From Desulfoscipio sp. XC116 (GTDB lineage: Bacteria; Bacillota; Desulfotomaculia; Desulfotomaculales; Desulfallaceae): a DNA stretch of 64,000 nt. The first letter of the stretch is position 1. The number at the start of each line of letters is the position of its first letter. Location: positions 3,539,035 through 3,603,034 of the forward strand of contig NZ_CP156660.1 of NCBI RefSeq assembly GCF_039851975.1. Direction: 5' to 3'. A program made the translations under genes and the position numbers. Under the pieces are notes generated by a model. That model saw only the letters and a list, made by a program, of their open reading frames with translations, was not told the origin of the DNA and made no database searches. Positions 26,280 to 34,836 of this stretch are shown one piece after another.

Positions 26280-27713
26280 TTAGTCCTCTATTAACCGGAT
26301 ATCGCTTTGTTTGCGCCGTCTAAACCAGTTGGTCAGCGTTTGGACATCTATTGAAGAAACATCGTCCAGTCCAAAAATAGCCTGCGAAGCCAGGTCCATT
26401 TTAAAACTCATCAGACCGGCCCGGTGCTGCCAAGGTGTGCATTCGGCGGAAAAGGACTGTGCACTGCGGTTGGGTAGCACGAAAGTAGTCCTGACCACAC
26501 TGCGGGAGCGCACCGCCAGCATATTGCCCCGCACTCCCCAACCGGCGCTTTTATATTTCCAAAAGCCCCATAGCCCGCCCAACACCGGCAAAAGCAATGC
26601 CAAGGCCGGCTCTCCCCATGGCAGCCAGATAAAAATCGGCAACGCCAGCAGAGCTGCAGGGATAAAACCGCGCAGCATATAGCGCCGCCCGGCTGCGGGG
26701 GGCAAAGGCTGCAATGGAATTTCCGCGGCAAACTCCGGCAGGAACTTATTAAGCAGAAATACCAATTCGTTTTTCCGCACCAGCGGCCAAAAAAGCGTTT
26801 TTTCGTGACTCCGCGGCCCGTAACCGGCACTTTCCAGATGCACGGTAAAGTAACCCAGTGGTTGGCGCAGCACCCCCTCCACCAGGCGGACAGCCCGAAT
26901 ACGCCCAACCGGTATGGACACCTGACGCCGCTGCAGCAGCCCGTAGACCATTTGAATTCGGTCACCCGAGCGGGTCAGCGTGAAATCACCGTATTTCAAG
27001 ATCATTCCCAGCACAGCCAGCAGCCAAAGTACCAAAATAATAAACGCGGCCAAATACACCGGATTTACATAGTCCCAAACCCACATTAAATACCGCTGCA
27101 AATCCAGCTCCAATCCAATATCGTCAAGCAAAGTCCAAGCCCCGGAGAACAAATAGAGCACCAGTCCAAGAGCACCGCCGGAAGTAGCTCCAAAGAGGAA
27201 CAGCTCCTTTAAAGAAAGCCTTTTTAAGGCAACCGCATCACCGGCATAATTTCGGTCCTCCTCTACGCCGGATACCAGCAGCCTCCGCCGCAGCAATTGG
27301 GCATCCGACATGGAAAGGGCATACAAAACAGCCTCCGGCTTGTCCCCACCGGCTGTTTCCACTTGCACAGATACAATATTAAATAAACGGTGCAGTACAC
27401 CTTGATTTAAATCAATAGCTTGAATACGCTCGCGGGGAATTACACTCCTTTTATGTATCAGCACTCCTTGCTCAACCACCAGTACCTCATTCTCTACCCG
27501 AAAGGTAAAACGAAACCAGCTAATCAGACCCCAGGCCAGCAAGACCAGAATAATTACTGTTCCGGTAAACATTAGCCAGGACAGAGAATATCCTCTTTTC
27601 AATATCTGGGTAACGAAAAGAAGAACCAAAGGCAGTAGGAAGTCCTTTAGCAGCTTGATTGCCCTCAATAAGATGCCCAGCAAATGCAAGCGACGAGGCT
27701 TAGACAACATCAT
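26280..27713 (-). CDS. Membrane protein with bacterial PH domains (YdbT-like)
   Basis: A 477-residue membrane protein with paired transmembrane segments and three bacterial PH-like (bPH2) domains, e.g. VIPRERIQAIDLNQGVLHRL (about 100-120) and a second copy SIPVGRIRAVRLVEGVLRQP. The start ATG at 27713 or 27710 overlaps the stop of the shorter PH-domain gene upstream, so translation is coupled. YdbS/YdbT pairs occur widely in Bacillota; their biochemical role is unsettled, with a link to cell-envelope stress or bacteriocin tolerance reported for some. Confidence 0.82.
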   Translation of the reverse strand: MMLSKPRRLHLLGILLRAIKLLKDFLLPLVLLFVTQILKRGYSLSWLMFTGTVIILVLLAWGLISWFRFTFRVENEVLVVEQGVLIHKRSVIPRERIQAIDLNQGVLHRLFNIVSVQVETAGGDKPEAVLYALSMSDAQLLRRRLLVSGVEEDRNYAGDAVALKRLSLKELFLFGATSGGALGLVLYLFSGAWTLLDDIGLELDLQRYLMWVWDYVNPVYLAAFIILVLWLLAVLGMILKYGDFTLTRSGDRIQMVYGLLQRRQVSIPVGRIRAVRLVEGVLRQPLGYFTVHLESAGYGPRSHEKTLFWPLVRKNELVFLLNKFLPEFAAEIPLQPLPPAAGRRYMLRGFIPAALLALPIFIWLPWGEPALALLLPVLGGLWGFWKYKSAGWGVRGNMLAVRSRSVVRTTFVLPNRSAQSFSAECTPWQHRAGLMSFKMDLASQAIFGLDDVSSIDVQTLTNWFRRRKQSDIRLIED

Positions 27714-28182
27714 CAGACACCCTGGCCAGGCTCGCGATCCGGTCCCGGAGTTCGTCGGCCGCCTCTTCGGATAAAGCCGGTATTTGATGAGTGCCCGCCG
27801 CTGTGGAAACGTTAACGGCAGCCAAACCATAACGGCGCATCAATATACCCTGCGCAGTATCCACATGCTGAATACGGGTCATGGGAATTAAAGTACGCTT
27901 GATAAACCAAACACCCCTCTGCAAATAAATCTCTTCCGTACTAATCCGGTAGCGCCAGCGCTCCCAGCGCAGCCTGGGCAGCACCGCCACCTCCAGCCCT
28001 CCGTATAACAACGCGGCCGCCACCGGTAAAACAGGTACCCACTGAGGCCAATTAAACTTTTTAAACAGCAATGCCACTATGACGAAACCTACCGTTCCCA
28101 GTATCACAGCCTCTAAAAAGCCACTGATCTTCCACACCCGCATAATCCGCAGATCAATCCGTTCACCAGGCTCGAAGCGCAA
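27700..28182 (-). CDS. Membrane protein with one bacterial PH domain (YdbS-like)
   Basis: A 160-residue protein with two hydrophobic segments (about 22-60) and one bPH2 domain containing RTLIPMTRIQHVDTAQGILM. The start is a TTG at 28182 with AGGA eight bases upstream. It overlaps the YdbT-like gene by 14 bases and is the first gene of the pair. Confidence 0.82.
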   Translation of the reverse strand: MRFEPGERIDLRIMRVWKISGFLEAVILGTVGFVIVALLFKKFNWPQWVPVLPVAAALLYGGLEVAVLPRLRWERWRYRISTEEIYLQRGVWFIKRTLIPMTRIQHVDTAQGILMRRYGLAAVNVSTAAGTHQIPALSEEAADELRDRIASLARVSDDVV

Positions 28183-28337
28183 TTTCCAAATCCTCTCCTA
28201 TTCCGTAACAAGAATTAGCATAACGTCGCTTCACTCTTCGCAATAACAAACTAACTATATTACCCATCCTTTAATGATAACCGCACAAACGGCATGGGTG
28301 TCCAAGAAGATAAGTGAAACGCCCCACGTCTCCCAAG

Positions 28338-29525
28338 TCAACAGTCTACTACCGTCCCCCGGGTAATAGCCTCTAATTTTTTAAAGGTAATGGGCAGTGC
28401 GGAATGGGCGGTGCCCGCCGCCGGGTAAATTACATCGAATCGCTGCATGGAAGCATCCAAATAAATGGGCACCTCGCCGGCCAAAGCAAAGGGGCAAACC
28501 CCGCCGACCCGGTAACCCGTAATTTCCTCCACCTCTTGGGGGGTAGCCATCCTGGGCTTACCGCCTAAAAGCGCCTTGACTTTTTTTGTACTTACCCGCA
28601 CATCTCCCGCCACGACAAAAAGACCGTAATGATCTCCCGCTCGGAACAATAATGTCTTGGCAATCATGCCCGGCTCCACGCCTAACGCACGGGCCGCCTC
28701 CTCCACCGTGCTGGTAGCCTCTGTAAATACCAGCGGCTCCAGACCGGCGTCAAATTGTTTAACGTACCGGCGCACGCGCTCCACTGCCATGTTTTCGCAT
28801 CTCCCCTGCTCCCAGCCGGCGCCCGCCAGCCAGAGGCACAGTTCATCCAGGGTGCCGTACCAGTCCACCCGCTCCTGATAATGCACACGATCAGGGTTAA
28901 TCAGATAGTCGGTAACCAGGCAAGTACGCATACCGGCAGCTGCGGCGGCCATATCTTCAGCCGCATCGTTGCCTATCATTATACAATCCTCGGGCGGCAG
29001 CTCCAACAGGTAAGCAATTTCCCGGTAATACTCGGGATAAGGCTTGCAATAGTGCATTTCTTCATAGCTGGTCACCAGTTCCCAGGGTAAATCGGCAACT
29101 CCGGCCCAGGCCAGGCGATCATAAATGGCTGAGCGTGGAAACACCGGGTTGGTAGCCACCGCAATGCGCAAATTGTGGTCCAGGGCCGCCTGAACCGCCC
29201 GCCGGGCCAAAGGGGAAGCACCGGTCACCCGGACCAGTTCCTTGTATTTATTGGCGTAAAAATCATCCAGCAGCGGCTCCAGGGCCTCATGACAATCGGC
29301 CGTACGCGAGCGAAAATCGTTCCAAAAGACCTCGGCGTTGGTTAAGACCGGGTCACGATTGACCAGCATTACGCCGGTGCTGTCTAACAGCGCCCGGGTG
29401 AACCGCTGCGGATCAACCACCGGTGCCGCGGCTCGGGCTATCTCCTTTAAATATTCATTCATAAAATTATCGGTATGTACCTGCAGGAGAGTCCCATCCA
29501 GGTCAAACAATACTGCCTGCAACAT
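28338..29525 (-). CDS. HAD hydrolase fused to a YbaK/ProX-type tRNA-editing domain
   Basis: A 395-residue two-domain protein. Residues 1-235 form a HAD-superfamily hydrolase with the nucleophile motif DLDGT (8-12), a threonine-bearing VATNP motif II and the acidic GNDAAED motif. Residues 245-395 match the YbaK/EbsC aminoacyl-tRNA deacylase fold: VEEAARALGVEPGMIAKTLLF, then KVKALLGGKPRMATPQEVEE and the glycine-rich GGVCPFAL and PIYLDASM strands. AAAGGA lies ten bases before ATG 29525. YbaK domains hydrolyse mischarged Cys- or Ala-tRNA; why one is joined to a phosphatase-like domain is not known. Confidence 0.88.
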   Translation of the reverse strand: MLQAVLFDLDGTLLQVHTDNFMNEYLKEIARAAAPVVDPQRFTRALLDSTGVMLVNRDPVLTNAEVFWNDFRSRTADCHEALEPLLDDFYANKYKELVRVTGASPLARRAVQAALDHNLRIAVATNPVFPRSAIYDRLAWAGVADLPWELVTSYEEMHYCKPYPEYYREIAYLLELPPEDCIMIGNDAAEDMAAAAAGMRTCLVTDYLINPDRVHYQERVDWYGTLDELCLWLAGAGWEQGRCENMAVERVRRYVKQFDAGLEPLVFTEATSTVEEAARALGVEPGMIAKTLLFRAGDHYGLFVVAGDVRVSTKKVKALLGGKPRMATPQEVEEITGYRVGGVCPFALAGEVPIYLDASMQRFDVIYPAAGTAHSALPITFKKLEAITRGTVVDC

Positions 29526-29597
29526 TTTATACACATCCTTTGCGATATATCTATTCCGAAAAAATCCATGTGACTGCCTTCCGGCATCTTTGGCGAC

Positions 29598-29706
29598 CGC
29601 CATCGCGAGCGCAAGCGAAGCAATCCCAGACCCCAAAGCAGGTCCCCAAAGAAATGCGGGCTGTAGATCAGGAATTACCTCGTCGCTCCGCTCCTCGCAG
29701 TAACGG
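29598..29706. repeat. Degenerate REP-type palindromic repeat
   Basis: The left part (ATCGCGAGCGCAAGCGAAGC) and right part (GTCGCTCCGCTCCTCGCAG) are roughly complementary and belong to the common GCGAGCGAAGCAATC-type intergenic palindromes. Two further decayed units with ACTTCAAGC and GCAGGTT follow up to about 29790. No gene overlaps it. Confidence 0.5.
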
Positions 29707-30005
29707 ACTTCAAGCGTTACAGGTTGTATTCTTCATAGCAACGACGTACTTCAAGCACCGCAGGTTATATTTATAGCAATGACGGACCAGGCTGATTTTC
29801 ATTCTCTGACGGCAGCGTGCAAGCGGCATGAATATCTTTTAAGACCACTTCGAGAATAAGTAAGCAATTCCTTTAATTATAGGTAAGCCAGTAAAAGTTT
29901 AAAGCCGTATCCCAATTATGTCGTGGTATATCGTTATAATATATAATATCAGCGTATAGCCTGTTAATAATTCTTTACCTAACAGAGCACGGCCTCGAAC
30001 ATATC

Positions 30006-30178
30006 ATTACTGTTCACAGGTGACAAACGCGACGTGTTTTCTGTGAGTGCAGCGAAGCGAAAGTCACAGAAAACCGGAGAATTGCAGCGTCAAAACGCTG
30101 TTTTTACGTTTTGTGTGCATCGCAAAGCGTGTTATTGCTCACAGAGCCGCTACTTTTTGCAGGGGTGTGAACAGTAAC
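30006..30178. mobile_element. MITE-like element, 173 bp, with 8-bp target duplication
   Basis: Perfect 12-bp inverted repeats (TTACTGTTCACA at 30007-30018 and its complement at 30166-30177) bound the unit. AACATATC is present on both sides (29998-30005 and 30179-30186). Inside are an 11-bp inverted repeat (GTTTTCTGTGA, 30036-30046 and 30064-30074) and a small CAGCGT-CAAA-ACGCTG hairpin followed by TTTTT. It encodes no transposase; the 8-bp duplication is compatible with mobilisation by an IS66-type element. Confidence 0.8.
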
Positions 30179-30280
30179 AACATATCGTTAAAAGATATTT
30201 TCGACAATCTGACCCAATATCTTTGGCCGGCTTGGTTTAATGCCCAAACCGTGACGGTAATCTCACTCAGGCAAGCTTAT

Positions 30281-30955
30281 TTACTCCATTGCTCCAATAA
30301 TATCCACTCCGGCGCTGGCCCCGATCCGACCGGCCCCCGCTTTAATCATGGCCAGGACCTGACCGGCTGTTTTTATACCCCCGGAAGCTTTAACACCCAT
30401 CTCCGGCCCGACGATGGCCCGCATCAACGCCACATCCTCCACCGTAGCGCCTCCCGGGCCAAAACCGGTACTGGTTTTGACAAAATGCGCCCCGGCTTGG
30501 GCGGCCAACCGGCAAGCCAATATTTTTTGTTCCCTGTTTAAGTAACAGGTTTCTATAATTACCTTGGTGATAGCGGCAGGGTGCTGTGCATGAACCGCTT
30601 TCACCACCGCCCGTATATCGTCGAGCACAACATCCGCACGCTGCTCTTTGACGGCGCCGATATTTAAAACCATATCCACTTCCAGGGCGCCACATTGAAC
30701 AGCCCGGACGGCCTCGCCGGCCTTGGCGACAGTGGAGGTGGCCCCCAGAGGAAATCCTACCACGGTACACACCGCCACCCCCGAACCCGCCAGCTGTTCC
30801 GCAGCAAACGGCACCCAATAAGGATTGACACACACAGCTGCAAATTTATACTCCCGAGCCTCGGCACATAGCGTAATAATATCCTCATGGACAGCCACAG
30901 GTTTTAGCAAAGTGTGGTCAATCATACCCGCCAGTTTAGATTTGGTTATTTTCAT
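30281..30955 (-). CDS. deoC: Deoxyribose-phosphate aldolase
   Basis: A 224-residue class I aldolase that splits 2-deoxyribose 5-phosphate into acetaldehyde and glyceraldehyde 3-phosphate. The Schiff-base lysine lies in FVKTSTGF (about residue 153), the catalytic lysine in GVKASGGI (about 182) and the aspartate in [10 protein letters not shown] (about 92). ATG 30955 is preceded by GGGGGGG; the frame extends to 31102 without a better start. It seems to be monocistronic. Confidence 0.95.
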   Translation of the reverse strand: MKITKSKLAGMIDHTLLKPVAVHEDIITLCAEAREYKFAAVCVNPYWVPFAAEQLAGSGVAVCTVVGFPLGATSTVAKAGEAVRAVQCGALEVDMVLNIGAVKEQRADVVLDDIRAVVKAVHAQHPAAITKVIIETCYLNREQKILACRLAAQAGAHFVKTSTGFGPGGATVEDVALMRAIVGPEMGVKASGGIKTAGQVLAMIKAGAGRIGASAGVDIIGAME

Positions 30956-31120
30956 ATTGCCCCCCCGGTTGACCCGTTCCTCTCTAAAAAACGGCATTAT
31001 TAACGGTTTGCATAGTTTTCGGAAAAAAATCTTCATACTTGCAAAAGAGGCCCAATGCCTGCTGCTTTGCAACAGTTGAGCCTTTTTTGTACAAAGTTTC
31101 AATTGTTATCAAATTCCAAG

Positions 31121-31220
31121 ACTCCCACTTCTATAAATGGGAGTCCCCATTTATACTTCAGGTGGGGTAAAACCCCCATCTACAGCACCGTTGTTCAGTT
31201 TTAACCGAACGAGTTCACTT
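31121..31220 (+). repeat. Dispersed hairpin repeat, copy B (100 bp)
   Basis: Aligns gap-free with copy A at 12091-12190 (20 mismatches counted in 100). It has a CTCCCACTTCTATAAATGGGAG hairpin shortened here to its arms CTCCCA and TGGGAG, a central GGTGGGG with CCCCCATC, and the terminal GTTCAG-TTTTAAC-CGAAC hairpin then GAGTTCACTT. The compensating changes keep the hairpins, which suggests an RNA or single-strand DNA role such as an IS200/IS605 right end. Confidence 0.65.
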
Positions 31221-31234
31221 TTATAAACCCGCCC

Positions 31235-31360
31235 CGTGACAACTTGATTTATTGCCCGGCAGGCGCATTGACACGAGCGTTAGACCACTACTTGAGATAA
31301 CCGGAAGCATTGGTTAATAATGCAGCCAATGCCCCGGCAACGATAATAAAATCAAGTTAT
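31235..31360. repeat. Large imperfect inverted repeat after the B12 operon
   Basis: AACTTGATTTATT near 31241 and AATAAAATCAAGTT near 31344-31357 face each other, and inside them CCGG-AGCATTGG pairs with CCAATGC-CCGG (31301-31337). It lies just past the last gene of the cobalamin operon and may end its transcript, though no clear U-run follows. Confidence 0.4.
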
Positions 31361-31365
31361 CCGGC

Positions 31366-32343
31366 TTATTTGGATTCCATATTAGCCCTGATTTTTTGAT
31401 AAACCGATTGCCCCGTTTGGTAATCCCCCAGGGCTATTAAGGCCTGGGCCGATGCCATATCGTTGGGCAGCCGCTCCGAGCCGTGACTAAACGAACCATC
31501 CGCCAGACGGTATTGCAAAAGCCCGGTTACCGCGTTACCCCCGTCCTTGCTCCATTCGTCAGCCGTCGGATCAATACCCAAAATAGTCAAAGCTTGCACC
31601 ACCTGGGCACAGGATTCCGCTGTTGAAGTACCCCAGGCGCCGAAGGTGCCGTCTTCATTTTGTTGTTCCTTTAGATAAGCCAGCGCTTTTTGCACCGGCA
31701 AAAAGCCGCTGTCCTTGTCCAGGCAGGCCATAGCTATAATGGCCATGGCCGTCATATCCACATCCGATTCGTCCAGCCGAATATCGACGCTGAAGCCGCC
31801 GTCGGCGTTCTGATGCGCCGTCAGCCACCGCAGCGCCAGATCGGCCCGGGGAATATCCTGCCCCGCAACATAGAGCGATATAATACCCCAAATGTGAGCG
31901 TTAACTAACTTTTCCCCGGTTCCGTTTATTGTATCGGCGAATTTGCCCGACAGAGTTTGGGAAGAGATAATACTTTGCAGCAGGTTTTTACCCCCGTAAC
32001 CGTCGGGGCTTTTCCCAGCCGCCGCCGCGCCCAGTACGGTCCGCTGATAATCGGTGCTCTTGGCTTCCGAGAGCATTACCCCTTGAGCAAGCTGCGTTTC
32101 CCGTAATTTTGACAGATGCCCGGCATCTTTTCCAATGCCGTAGTAACCCAGCATGGCCCATTCCAGCATACCATCGTACCCCGGGGCTTGCAGCTCCTTA
32201 TCCAGATAGCTTACCGCACCTTTAACGGCTTCCCGCACCTCCGGGCTGCCGGGCGTTACGGACGCCCAAGCAACCGGCGCCAAGGCCAACATAAAGACCA
32301 GCACTCCCACAACCGCCAAAGTCTTTCTAAATTGATTAAACAA
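31366..32343 (-). CDS. Secreted alpha/alpha-barrel protein (prenyltransferase-like repeats; transcobalamin N-domain type)
   Basis: A 325-residue protein with a signal peptide (about 1-27, ending AWAS) and repeated helical hairpins with the GG-F-type turns of the squalene cyclase/prenyltransferase repeat family (QNADGGFS, NEDGTFGAWG, LADGSFSHGS). It closely parallels the N-terminal domain of the SLH protein encoded at 37009-40704; both share LADGSFSH followed by an NDxAxxQAL(I/M)AL helix. In animal transcobalamin the same fold forms the B12-binding alpha domain. TTG start with GGAGG seven bases upstream. Last gene of the B12-riboswitch operon. Confidence 0.8.
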   Translation of the reverse strand: MFNQFRKTLAVVGVLVFMLALAPVAWASVTPGSPEVREAVKGAVSYLDKELQAPGYDGMLEWAMLGYYGIGKDAGHLSKLRETQLAQGVMLSEAKSTDYQRTVLGAAAAGKSPDGYGGKNLLQSIISSQTLSGKFADTINGTGEKLVNAHIWGIISLYVAGQDIPRADLALRWLTAHQNADGGFSVDIRLDESDVDMTAMAIIAMACLDKDSGFLPVQKALAYLKEQQNEDGTFGAWGTSTAESCAQVVQALTILGIDPTADEWSKDGGNAVTGLLQYRLADGSFSHGSERLPNDMASAQALIALGDYQTGQSVYQKIRANMESK

Positions 32344-32378
32344 TGGAACCCCTCCTTAGCTAATTAGTTTTAACAACG

Positions 32379-33137
32379 TTAATCCCGGACCCCAGCCTGG
32401 AATTCCCGCGTCTTTTGGCCCTCTCCCTCTATGGCATGCACCTCAATTGTTTTAACCGTTAACCGGTTTCCGAACCGCTGTAAAACTTTAATCATTTCCA
32501 GACCCATGAAATACATAAACAGCCCGTTACCCGCCGCATGCAGCGTATCGAAAAGGAAACCGGCGGCATAAGTAGCCGCAAAGGTTGGCCAGGTTAGCGG
32601 GTAAATATAAGTTAGCCAGTGCCAAGTATTCATTATGAGACCGTACAGGTAACCCCAGGCCAGGGCAAAGGCCACTAAAGTAAAACGGGAATTGCTTTTA
32701 TGCACCCGGGCCAGTACGCCCGACGTTAAACCCACCAGCCCCCAGGCCACCATTTGCCAGGGGACCCACGGTCCCATGCCCATAAAGAAATTGGAGATTA
32801 AAGCCGCCAACGCCCCCACGGCGAACCCGGCCCCGGGGCCCAGCACATAACCCGAAATGATAACCAGAAAGGTAGTGGGCTGCACGTTTGGTATGGCGGC
32901 AAAGGGCAACCGGCCCAGTGCGGCCAGGGCGGCCATGGTGGCTAACAGGGCTATTTCACCCGCCGACGGAGCGCTGCTTTCAAACTTAAGGAAAAAACCG
33001 AGCAACCCCAGTAGCGCCATACCCAGGGACAATATCGACCAGTTTAAATTCATATCCGGGTTGGCTTTGATATCAAAAAATAAAAACAGTAAAAATCCGG
33101 TTAATAGAAAGCCAAAGAATAATTTACCCCACTTCAT
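32379..33137 (-). CDS. ECF transporter S component (probable cobalamin type)
   Basis: A 252-residue membrane protein with seven or so hydrophobic segments. The core matches ECF substrate-binding (S) components: an ALLATMAALAALGRLPFAAI opening, PTTFLVIISGYVLGPGAGF, and GMGPWVPWQMVAWGLVGL. The first helix pair is an N-terminal addition. It overlaps the ATPase gene by 14 bases. Cobalamin as substrate is inferred from the riboswitch and the DUF4430/barrel proteins; the S component itself is not diagnostic. Confidence 0.82.
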   Translation of the reverse strand: MKWGKLFFGFLLTGFLLFLFFDIKANPDMNLNWSILSLGMALLGLLGFFLKFESSAPSAGEIALLATMAALAALGRLPFAAIPNVQPTTFLVIISGYVLGPGAGFAVGALAALISNFFMGMGPWVPWQMVAWGLVGLTSGVLARVHKSNSRFTLVAFALAWGYLYGLIMNTWHWLTYIYPLTWPTFAATYAAGFLFDTLHAAGNGLFMYFMGLEMIKVLQRFGNRLTVKTIEVHAIEGEGQKTREFQAGVRD

Positions 33138-34836
33138 AATGACACCACTTCAGCACATCCAGCGCATCCTGGAATGTAATTACCCCATTGCAAAAACCCC
33201 TGAACATTTTATTCAGCTGCGGCGCGTAATAAAGGGAATTATTCATCACTAAACGTTTGTCCCCGTCGGCCACTATTTCACCGCTAAACATAATCATTAC
33301 CCGGCGGGCATATTCGGCTACAAATTCGATATCGTGGGTAATGATGATTATAGCCACACCATCGGCAGCAAATTCAAGCAGGAGGTCCCCCATTTCATTT
33401 TTTAAATGAGCGTCCAGGCCCCGGGTAGGTTCATCCAGCAGCAGCACCCGCGGCTTGCGGACCAAGACTGTGGCCAGCGCTACCCTCTGCCGCTCCCCCC
33501 CGCTCAGATCGCGCGGGTTCATATCTTTAACATTAGTTAAGCGGAGTTTGGCCAGTATTTGATCTACAGATTCATTTGCCGCACTATCGCCCGGTTCCAG
33601 TCCAAAGGCCACCTCATGGCGAACGGTATCGTGGAATAGATAGTCGTTGGGGTTCTGGGAGAGATAACCTACGCTGCCGGCAAGTTCGTGGACTTTTTGT
33701 TGGTTAATGTCCCGACCCAGAAGTTTGACTCTACCTCGCTGCGGGCGCAGTAAACCGCATATGTTTTTTAGCAGGGTAGTTTTACCACCTCCGTTTTCAC
33801 CGATTATGGCCGCTACTTCACCGGCGCCGACGGTTAATGATACATTGCGCACGACGGGTTGCAAGGCGTCCGGATATGTATAGGAAAGGTTTTTAACTTC
33901 CAGGAGAGCTTCCCGGGATACAGCGGCTTTGTTAGCTTTCTCACATCCCCCGGGGTATCCGCAAGTACCCGGAGCCGGCAGCATGGCGCAGAGCTGCTTG
34001 CGGCCCTGTGCAACGGTGAGGGGGATTTTTTTACTGCCCGCCTTAGCGAAAAAGCGGGGCAGCGGCGGTATAAAGGGGCTGTTGGCATTTAAGCCGTAGA
34101 TAACGGCATCATCCGGCCGGCTGTTGTTTAACAGGCAGCCCCCGTTCATAATCAGCACCCGGTCTGCCAGGTGAAAGCATCTTTCCAGCCGCTGTTCCAC
34201 CAGTACCACGGTTAAACCCAAATCTTCATTCATTCTTTTTACATTGGCAAGCAGTTCTTCCGCCGCCACAGGGTCCAATTGGGAAGTGGGTTCGTCCAAA
34301 AGCAGGACTCTGGGTTGCATGGCCATTACCGAGGCCAGCAGAACTATTTGCTTTTGTCCGCCGGATAGATCAAAGGTGTTGGCGGATTTCAGCGCAGAGA
34401 TATTTAGATAGTCCATTACTTCAGCAATACGGCGCTTTATTTCCCGGGCCGGAAGACCTATATTTTCCAGGCCAAAGGCTATTTCCCGTTCGACTCCGGT
34501 CATCACGAGCTGATTTTCCGGATCTTGAAAAATGAACCCTATTTCCCCGGATAATTTACGCTGATCCCAATTCCGGATATCTTTGGGGACATGCCTCGAA
34601 GAGGTGTGTCCCTTTTCCAGGTTACCCCGATAGCGGACTTTGCCGCCAATGGAGCCTCCGTAGAAGTTCGGCACCAGTCCGGAAAGCGCCCGCAGCAGTG
34701 TGGATTTGCCGCATCCGGAGCCTCCTGCGAGCAGAACAAATTCTCCTTCGTTAATTTCCAGGTTAACCCCGCAAAGGGCGGGTCTTTCCGAGCCCCCGTA
34801 ATAATAGGTTAGAGCTTCCACCTCAAATAAGGCCAA
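33124..34836 (-). CDS. ECF transporter double ATPase (EcfA-EcfA' fusion)
   Basis: A 570-residue protein with two ABC ATPase domains in tandem, energising the ECF transporter. The first has GGSGCGKST and LSGGQKQ, the second GENGGGKTT and LSGGERQ, each with a LLLDEPT Walker B. I chose TTG 34836, eight bases after GGGGG; it overlaps EcfT by 28 bases. The stretch coding GHTSSRHVP (34586-34612) is a palindromic element that reads in frame, in the loop before the Q-loop of the first ATPase. Confidence 0.88.
   Translation of the reverse strand: MALFEVEALTYYYGGSERPALCGVNLEINEGEFVLLAGGSGCGKSTLLRALSGLVPNFYGGSIGGKVRYRGNLEKGHTSSRHVPKDIRNWDQRKLSGEIGFIFQDPENQLVMTGVEREIAFGLENIGLPAREIKRRIAEVMDYLNISALKSANTFDLSGGQKQIVLLASVMAMQPRVLLLDEPTSQLDPVAAEELLANVKRMNEDLGLTVVLVEQRLERCFHLADRVLIMNGGCLLNNSRPDDAVIYGLNANSPFIPPLPRFFAKAGSKKIPLTVAQGRKQLCAMLPAPGTCGYPGGCEKANKAAVSREALLEVKNLSYTYPDALQPVVRNVSLTVGAGEVAAIIGENGGGKTTLLKNICGLLRPQRGRVKLLGRDINQQKVHELAGSVGYLSQNPNDYLFHDTVRHEVAFGLEPGDSAANESVDQILAKLRLTNVKDMNPRDLSGGERQRVALATVLVRKPRVLLLDEPTRGLDAHLKNEMGDLLLEFAADGVAIIIITHDIEFVAEYARRVMIMFSGEIVADGDKRLVMNNSLYYAPQLNKMFRGFCNGVITFQDALDVLKWCHYEVG
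34586..34612. repeat. Palindromic repeat inside the ECF ATPase gene
   Basis: GGGACA-TG-CCTC-GAA-GAGG-TG-TGTCCC forms a tight hairpin within coding sequence. The same design, GGGGACA-nn-CCTC-n5-GAGG-nn-TGTCCCC, occurs at 57627-57657, so it is a dispersed repeat that has landed in frame. Confidence 0.6.

Noticed and set aside
26155-26280. Guanidine riboswitch before the SugE/Gdx-like gene
   Set aside because: None of the guanidine-I, -II or -III sequence patterns could be recognised.
30047-30541. A 164-codon plus-strand frame
   Set aside because: It runs through the MITE and then antisense to deoC; no ribosome site or motif.
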